Assembly (NCBI RefSeq): GCF_964275005.1
Contig: NC_092701.1
Location: forward strand, 35,778,520 to 35,842,519
DNA: 64,000 bases
Reading direction: 5' to 3'
Source of the DNA: Diadema setosum
Taxonomy: Eukaryota; Echinodermata; Echinoidea; Diadematoida; Diadematidae
Position 1 is the stretch's first letter. The number at the start of each line of letters is the position of its first letter. The notes below the pieces were generated by a model, which was given only the letters and a program-made list of their open reading frames with translations, did no database searches and was not told the origin of the DNA. The translations under genes were made by a program, and so were the position numbers. Positions 57,561-64,000 of the stretch are shown here, piece by piece.

Positions 57561-58874
57561 ACCGTAATATTATTTATGATACTGGTGATGATGAGGAAGT
57601 GTGCATTCGTATACAGAATGAATTACCCAATCACTTCTTTTCTTTCATTTGCTGTTCTTTATTGAAAGACATCGCGGCATCATGAAATCTTACAAATTGT
57701 AGGCATACATTGCAGTGTAGTGTTTAGATCAAATCGTTTATAGTCGGCTAGCATTCGTGATAAATGCTGTTTAAAAGCGTTAATGCAACCGATTCATGCA
57801 CAAGCACAACAAAGACACACAAACACGAAGACACACACACACACGTGAACATTCACACTTTTAAAATGAAGATCATGGCGAGTAAATAAAAAAAAAAAAT
57901 AATGCTATGATAAAGCTATCTGTTAGACACTTGGTTAACAGTTTACCATATGATTTATAATGACCTGAGCAGCTTAAGTCAACAATTTCATTGTTTGACA
58001 TCAATGAGAGAATAAAAGTTTATTCAGAAGTTATATTCCTAGATATTTTTCCTGCCTATTCTGGAATCAGAGACCTTTTCATTTTGACTTGTTGGTTTTC
58101 ATGAATAGATCAAAATCAAACTAATCTGCAGAGGTTTCATCAAGATCGGAACATATTATGTATGAAAGAAATGGAATTCTATTGTTTCCCGTCTTTTCAC
58201 AAACTATCTGTGTTATCATTTTCAAACAAATACTCAAAATGACAGCGATCAATGGACATGACGATGATATTACGTCATCACATTACAAGTGTTATTTCTC
58301 TGTAAACAAGACTCTCGACGTAACATCCTTATTTGTCAAGAAAGTAATAAGATGTCACTTGCATCGAACAAAATTATTGTTGTCCTAGTGATGTAATACC
58401 TTATAGAAACATTAAATATAAGTGAGCGGAAAAGTGTCCGCAGTTGCTAATCAATCGACCGAAACATGATTCTACAATAATTTGTGTACAAAAATAAGAG
58501 ATTTATGGGGTTATGACATCACCGCTTTTTCCAATCTGCGTGTTTTAATTGAAAATACATAGATTCGAAATATTAGAAATCCATTTACTTTCTTTATTAT
58601 TTTCCGAGTTGGTAACACGTCAGAGATTCTGTTCGTCTAATTTTATTCTTACAATGACTAAAAGTCAACTGAATTAAACTTCAGGTCACTTTTCATGTCA
58701 AGATTGATCTTGCTAGCACGAATAAGAATATTTATGTCATATCGATAGATAGCGAATAATACTGATGCAATCTGGAGTTCGCAATGATACTGGCTGTTAT
58801 GCAATGATGCTTTGGTACAGCCAAAGCTTGGAGCTTGAATTACTGTCTATACCATTGCAAGTGTTTACAAACCA
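57561..58874. other. No gene recognised
   Basis: Intergenic AT-rich DNA with a short (AC)n at 57833-57844. Confidence 0.3.
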
Positions 58875-59045
58875 GGGCCCTGTTTCATAAAGCTGTTATT
58901 AAAGTTACGAACAACTTACGAGCGACTGGTGATCAGTTCTGATGTGCTATACTTATCAGAATTTCCATAATTCAGCATAAGAACTGATCACCAGTCGCTC
59001 GTAAGTCGTTCGTAACTTTACGAACAGCTTTATGAAACACCCCCA
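58875..59045. mobile_element. MITE with GTTTCATAAAGCTG ends
   Basis: GGGCCCTGTTTCATAAAGCT at the left is mirrored by AGCTTTATGAAACACCCCC at the right. Further in, GAGCGACTGGTGATCAGTTC mirrors GAACTGATCACCAGTCGCTC exactly. About 171 bp. Elements with GTTTCATAAAG ends are, from memory, widespread in aquatic animals. Confidence 0.7.
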
Positions 59046-59693
59046 GGAAACGACGGTTTTAAGACCATTCTGAAAAAAAAAAATACAGGCGACGAGAATA
59101 AAGCGCCTACCGTTGTTGGTTTGGGGTTTTGAATATTACATGCTTATCAATTAATTTTATATATAACATTGCACATTATTCATGAACCGGCATGATCAAC
59201 ATTCCATAAAGTCACATTTCATAGTGCACTAAAAGTGTTTTATAAAGGGAATACAGTTTTCAAGAGCACAGAAGTTCACCTGCAATGCTAAGACAATTTC
59301 TCTCGTCTTAATCACGGCTGCGACCGCACATCGTTTGCGACAACTGGACAAAAAGACAAAAATATGAGAACATCGTCGTTTCATGCCGAGGAGTGAAAGC
59401 AGTCTAACTTTTCTTGCAGGCTTCCGTGACATGTATACCACATCAGTACTTCAACGTGAAAAAAAATAATTTAATGCTATCAAACAGCGTGTGGTCCACA
59501 TCCAATCCATGCTTACTTTTAACGGCATAATGACACTGTTTTGGCAGAGTCAACGGAATTCGCTCTCACCACGGGCAGTCATTCTTCTTTGGATTGCGTC
59601 AAATTCAATACATTCTCATCATCAGCATTCCAAATTTGCGACGTTACCATATATTCTCTAAAGATTTCAAAGCAATATGAGAAGGAAGTCACT
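59046..59693 (-). other. 3' flank of the TMEM121-like gene
   Basis: Downstream of the minus-strand stop. An ATTAAA in that orientation lies at 59470-59475, a candidate poly(A) signal about 220 nt past the stop. Confidence 0.35.
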
Positions 59694-60623
59694 TCATTTG
59701 TTGAAACGTACGACGAGACCAAGTTCGAGGAGTGGTCTGCTTTTCTTTCTGTCTCTCCTACAGATTTTGACCTCGTCCAGGAGATCGAAGGCGCCCCTCA
59801 GGAACATGATGAGGTTCTTGGTGAGGAAAACAGACGCTGACATACCGTGGTCAAGCCATAGGTGGCAACGGAGTGCGAAATACGGTACGTCGACGAGAAT
59901 CATGAAGAGCACATTCTTTAGCAGGAAGACCTGCTCCCACGAGTCGGTGTTCCGCCGGTGCGCGCTGCGTTTGGCGGCGATGAGTCGCAGTGCGAATAGC
60001 GGGAACACGGGGAGGACGATGCAGATACAGCCGAACGCCAAAATGGCGGCTCGCAAGTGGAACGGCAGTTCGGAATCGGCGTGGAGCATGTCCAGCAGGT
60101 CGGTCGTGTCCAGGATGGCGAGGCCGACCACGGCTCCGAGTTTCTGGATCTGCAGGCGGTACTTGGCATTCTCGACGTCCTCGTGATGGCTGTAAGCAAG
60201 CAGCATGAAGATGAGACCCGACATCGACACCGCGATGGTCAGCATGTCCGAGGTCGACAACCACCACGTAATTTGCGGATGTTCAGTGCTGTTATAGATT
60301 TTAATTAGCTTCGCGATTAGGACGCCGGCGTAGACGAGCCACGAACAGTAGGCGAATGGTAGCTCCTTCGGTAATTGCCGCTCCTTCTTCGGGATCTCCG
60401 GGTAGGGACGATTGGCGCGGATCCGTACCATCACGAAGGCAACACTCCAAAAGACGATGACCAGACTATCACAAATCACCCAGATGTAGCCCCGCTTGAA
60501 TCCGGTCCCAGTCCCAAAGCGAATCAAATAGAAGTCGATAAGGACATTTTGGGCTATGAGTACTACAAGGCAGAGAACCTTGACAAAAACGTCAACACAA
60601 AATGAACGTACGTGCTCAGCCAT
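59694..60623 (-). CDS. TMEM121-family multi-pass membrane protein, single exon
   Basis: A 309-residue open frame, GC-rich against an AT-rich background and with no internal stop. Hydrophobic segments lie at about residues 12-34, 46-66, 90-108, 124-144, 188-212 and 230-250, with a shorter one near 262-280. The stretch LAILDTTDLLDML (168-180) matches the LDLLDLLDM signature of TMEM121 (the vertebrate homologue of the mouse gene 'hole'). SASVFLTKNLIMF (262-274) followed by a LLDE segment and a basic CRRDRKK run matches the family C-terminal half; vertebrate TMEM121 is of similar length. The C-terminal proline-rich tail of vertebrate TMEM121 is absent. The biochemical role of the family is poorly known and none is proposed. 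The Met at 60623 is the first in frame. An NRF1-type GCGCATGCGC lies 365 bp upstream. Confidence 0.85.
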   Translation of the reverse strand: MAEHVRSFCVDVFVKVLCLVVLIAQNVLIDFYLIRFGTGTGFKRGYIWVICDSLVIVFWSVAFVMVRIRANRPYPEIPKKERQLPKELPFAYCSWLVYAGVLIAKLIKIYNSTEHPQITWWLSTSDMLTIAVSMSGLIFMLLAYSHHEDVENAKYRLQIQKLGAVVGLAILDTTDLLDMLHADSELPFHLRAAILAFGCICIVLPVFPLFALRLIAAKRSAHRRNTDSWEQVFLLKNVLFMILVDVPYFALRCHLWLDHGMSASVFLTKNLIMFLRGAFDLLDEVKICRRDRKKSRPLLELGLVVRFNK

Positions 60624-61536
60624 GTTTTCAAAGCTACTCGTACAATCAAACTTATTTCACAGTGTCGCCAAGTAAACAGTGTCGGAGTTCTCTTCACGCA
60701 ACATTTAGCTTCTAAGAAGACCAGAAGCTCAAGGATCCACTATACTTCTTCTGTTCCAAGTCTTCAATCGTAGTTTCACTCGTCAACACGTCAAAATGAG
60801 ATACGTAAATTAATGTTTGGCTACTTGTTAGCAAATAGTCTTAATTGTTTCATCAAATGGGGCACGCAGGTTCGGCATTATCTTCCGTTTTCCATGAACC
60901 ATCTAAACCTCATTTGCAATTAATTAAATTACACATCATATCCGATCCTTTCCTTTCATCTCAACCACGTTTGAAAAGTTTCCAGTCGCGCATGCGCTGT
61001 AGGAATATTGGTTATTCCTCTGTTGGCATCTGCGAGGACCCAGTGAGTGCCGATGGAGAATGCCAAAGAAGATTAAGATCTCTCAGAGACGCAAACAATT
61101 CCGTCGAAGAAATTAAATCACTGCTTGTGAAGACACGTTACCATCGATGTAAAACTTCAAGGTAAAGTCGATGTACGATGGCAGAGCACTTGAGCTTTTA
61201 TAACACGGTAAATGTATGTAACACTTTAAAAGTCAGACAATACATGGATTCATCGTTCCAAGGACAGGTGCTGTGACGAAAATGTCTTGGAGCACGAGTT
61301 GATTTCGTTTTTCAACTCAGTAATTCTCAAGAAAATGTTGGTAATCCGATGCTGTCTTTATGATGATTTGACTTTGATGGAACAAAACTATTATATTGCG
61401 AGAATCAAATCTTTTCTTTAAGCTATCACAAATGCATCAGAGGATAAATACGAAAGACTGCCATTCAAACAGATCAAAATGATGTTTCTCCGAGAGTGCA
61501 ATGGTCCATAATGATGTGTAGAAGTGGATGAATGGG
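60624..61536. other. Upstream region with NRF1-type site and an uncertain ORF
   Basis: GCGCATGCGC at 60988-60997 is a perfect NRF1 palindrome and may mark a promoter for the TMEM121-like gene on the minus strand, or for a plus-strand gene. A plus-strand frame to 61165 includes GYSSVGICEDPVSADGECQR and SLRDANNSVEEIKSLLVKTR. It is protein-like in composition but unrecognised, and could be chance. Confidence 0.35.
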
Positions 61537-61668
61537 CTATCGGACCGCCGGAAGGAACTGCTTTTTCAGGCTTGGAGTCCGTCTGAGAATCAAAATCGCA
61601 ATGAGCATGACAGCAGGTAGCAACCACGCAATGACACCTAATTCCCCGGCTCCTCTAGTTGGCCGCTC
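61537..61668 (-). CDS. Possible last exon of a single-pass membrane protein
   Basis: On the minus strand, an AG at 61669-61670 (TAGCTCACAG) is followed by 43 open codons. They contain GELGVIAWLLPAVMLIAILI, then the basic stop-transfer-like LRRTPSLKKQF, and a stop at 61537-61539. A ~20-residue hydrophobic run followed by Arg/Lys is unlikely in random AT-rich DNA but not decisive. No Met-starting frame supports it and no upstream exon was identified. Low confidence. Confidence 0.25.
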   Translation of the reverse strand, partial: ERPTRGAGELGVIAWLLPAVMLIAILILRRTPSLKKQFLPAVR

Positions 61669-64000
61669 CTGTGAGCTAGATTCGGTCTACGTAACGTTTC
61701 TCCTCAACAAATCCCCGTTGACTGACGGCGTCTTACACTCGGCGATCGTCTGCTCGTCTCTGCGGTGATTTGGCGGGAAATTGGCTTAGCGACCTGAACT
61801 CGGAGATAATGCTGCCATTCCTTTCTGCCCTAATCGTGCGAAGGCGAATTATTAATCGCGGGTTGTCTTCATCACAGCTTCGCGCACCTCCAGACAAAAC
61901 GATTATGCGTACTGACATACAAAAATGTCTTCAGATCTCTTTGAGTGACTTAACCCCTCGTCTAACCCAATTCCGAAGCAAGCCTGTTAAAAACACCAGA
62001 CACTAAAATATCATGAGATTGCAAGAGGATTTTTTATTTATGACGTCAAATATCGGTACTGAAACATCCCTTAATCTTTGGTGAAGAACCCCCTGAGGTA
62101 TAGACCAAAGTATCTGAATAACTGTCGGAGGCGTTCCAGCGTGCGTTGAACTCTTTGCCACGAGATCAAGAAAGCAATCACCTTCAGCTCTCAGATCTCC
62201 CACACATTTATATTCACTTCCCCCTATATAGCCTATGATATATCCTATGTGAAGTCACTATCATTATTCATCCTATTCGGCTGTGCTTCTTTTTATGAGT
62301 GTGTCTGTGTGTAATACAAGAATAATCCCCCGATTTAGTCACATCCGGCGGGAAGGTTGTTTCTTCGTCTTGTTCGTTGTTTGGAGTGGATTCCATAGAA
62401 GCCCGAATCGTAGGACAACCTAAATTTTCTCTTTATGCAAAATGATAAACGAAAATTGATGGTACCAATTTACAAGCGTGATAGAGGTTGGACTTCATTA
62501 CTTCATTACTTCATTACTTGTTTAAAGGGTTGAAAGGCAATACAAAATGTCAAGATGCATTTTAGATTTTCACGAGGAAATTGAGAGCCAAAAACTTTCC
62601 GCAGTTGCACCAGAAACTGTATTCCATCTAGCTGCAACTAACAACAGTTTTATTGGATCAGTTTATTCAACAAAATATTTGAAATTTCTTCAAAACAGGT
62701 GTAAAACAAGTGATGATCGCGTGAAAGAAACGTTAATTTGATAAAAATCACATTGCAAAACTCTATTGATTTCGTGTTTATTTTGAAGATATCTTCAAAT
62801 AGAGCACTAAAATTGGCACACTTTGAGAATGCATCTAATTCTCAGAGGTCACCTATAATAACCCTTTAGCTTGCAGAACAACAAGAGTTCGTTACAATGG
62901 ATTTTAGAAAATTCAGACTAGGCTTTTCGTTCATTGTACTCAAATCGATGGGTGCTTTCCCCCTTGTTACACTCCTTCAAAGACCATCTCGCACATCTTC
63001 AATCCACTTCATTTTTTTCTCATATAAATTGAATTACAAATGTAATTAACTACATATGTATTAGTCCATGTCATATCGAGTAAACCTCGAGTAGAATGCT
63101 TTTATGGGATGCCACTGCTTGCCGTAGAATGTATCCGAGGAGAGCAAATAAAGCTTTATGTTCGTTTTGTTTGATTACTTGTCAAAGGACCTTAGTTTAT
63201 GGAAGGACATGACGATTTCCAAACGAGTAGTTTTTGTGTCTTGATATGGTCATAGTTGCACCCCTTCTCTGTCATTCCATGCCTCCCCGAATTTGACTTA
63301 TATAGGTCTAGTGTAGAACCTAACAATGTTCAGCTGGATGTTGTTTGAAAGAAAATCGAGGAGACTGCGATATGGTACTGTTTAGTGACTTCGGATCTAA
63401 AATAAGAAATTTATGGAATTTTCAAGCTCCTTTTCCATAACATAGCAACGACGACTTTCAAAGCGGAAAACATGATTTTTATTATATTCACATAAAGAGA
63501 GAGAGTGAGAGAGTGAGGGGGGGGGGGGAAGTGAATGAAATAAATGACACCGTTGTCTCTTCTAATTTACGTAAGTTGCGATTCATCATAAAGATACAGC
63601 GTCCGTCTTAATTTTTTTAATATGAGATATTTTGTTTATTTGTTATTAAATTTATCGGGGCCATAGGATGCCACACAGATTGTTTTGCTGTCACCCATTA
63701 AAAAACCTTATAGATTTAAATAACTTCACTCGGCTTGTCATCAGTGTATTTTAACTGATTTATTTTTGTATTGTTAAGGTTTGGGTTTTTTGTTTTTGTT
63801 TCACTGACTTCAATTCCACACCCCAACCGGAATCTTTTACAAAACCTCTGGTGATATTAAGTGGTATGATTTCAAGTCAAAAGCGAGTCGAAAGTAAACC
63901 CAAACCCACCATGCATACTGACAGGTCCTTGGTCTTGCGTGAGTGGGTGTGTGTGGGTAGGTAATCACAGTTTACTTGTTTATTTGTTATTTGTTTGTTG
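61669..64000. other. No gene recognised
   Basis: 61733-61918 is open on the minus strand and relatively GC-rich, but matches nothing I know. 62547-62741 is a 64-codon plus-strand frame of unknown worth. A G run at 63518-63527 and AT-rich DNA fill the rest. Confidence 0.3.

Noticed and set aside
59677-60308. Several frames of 72-169 residues on both strands
   Set aside because: They are shadows of the GC-rich TMEM121-like coding sequence.

Overview
This window is animal nuclear DNA. It is AT-rich, with GT-AG introns, many microsatellites and dozens of short non-autonomous transposons. It carries six genes with recognisable metazoan orthologues. The proteins are closest to deuterostome versions. 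Several repeats, such as palindromic TTAA-flanked MITEs and Helitron-like elements with CCGT/CCGA runs, are of kinds I associate with marine invertebrates. My best guess is an echinoderm, possibly a sea urchin. That guess rests on memory of similar repeats, not on a search.

Layout. 1-3350 is repeat DNA with a Helentron-like element. RPL35 runs leftward (3924-10186), with a predicted first exon that codes only the ATG behind a TOP-type leader. ARPC5 (12464-16928, four exons) runs rightward from a divergent start, and a 5'-truncated LINE lies between the two. 17-27.9 kb has no recognised gene and holds several MITEs and a nested pair of Helitron-like elements. SURF4 runs leftward (27929-37082, five exons). 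37.1-43.5 kb is intergenic, with microsatellites and LINE 3' ends. URM1 (43506-48428, five exons) and the single-exon POP7 (48562-48996) lie in tandem on the plus strand, 133 bp apart. 49-59.7 kb is repeat-rich intergenic DNA. A single-exon TMEM121-like membrane protein gene runs leftward (59694-60623). 60.6-64 kb has no convincing gene, but does hold a possible transmembrane exon.

How the genes relate. RPL35 and ARPC5 are divergent neighbours, as RPL35 and ARPC5L are in human. RPL35, ARPC5L, URM1 and SURF4 all lie on human 9q33-q34, so this looks like a surviving piece of an old animal linkage group. URM1 (sulfur carrier for tRNA wobble-uridine thiolation) and POP7 (RNase P/MRP subunit) both act in tRNA maturation. 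The only consensus poly(A) signal just after URM1 lies inside the POP7 coding sequence, which suggests a shared transcript. This is the most interesting lead in the window. Splice structures were assembled by eye from GT-AG sites, frame and family conservation. The joined coding lengths are 123, 150, 270 and 106 residues for RPL35, ARPC5, SURF4 and URM1.
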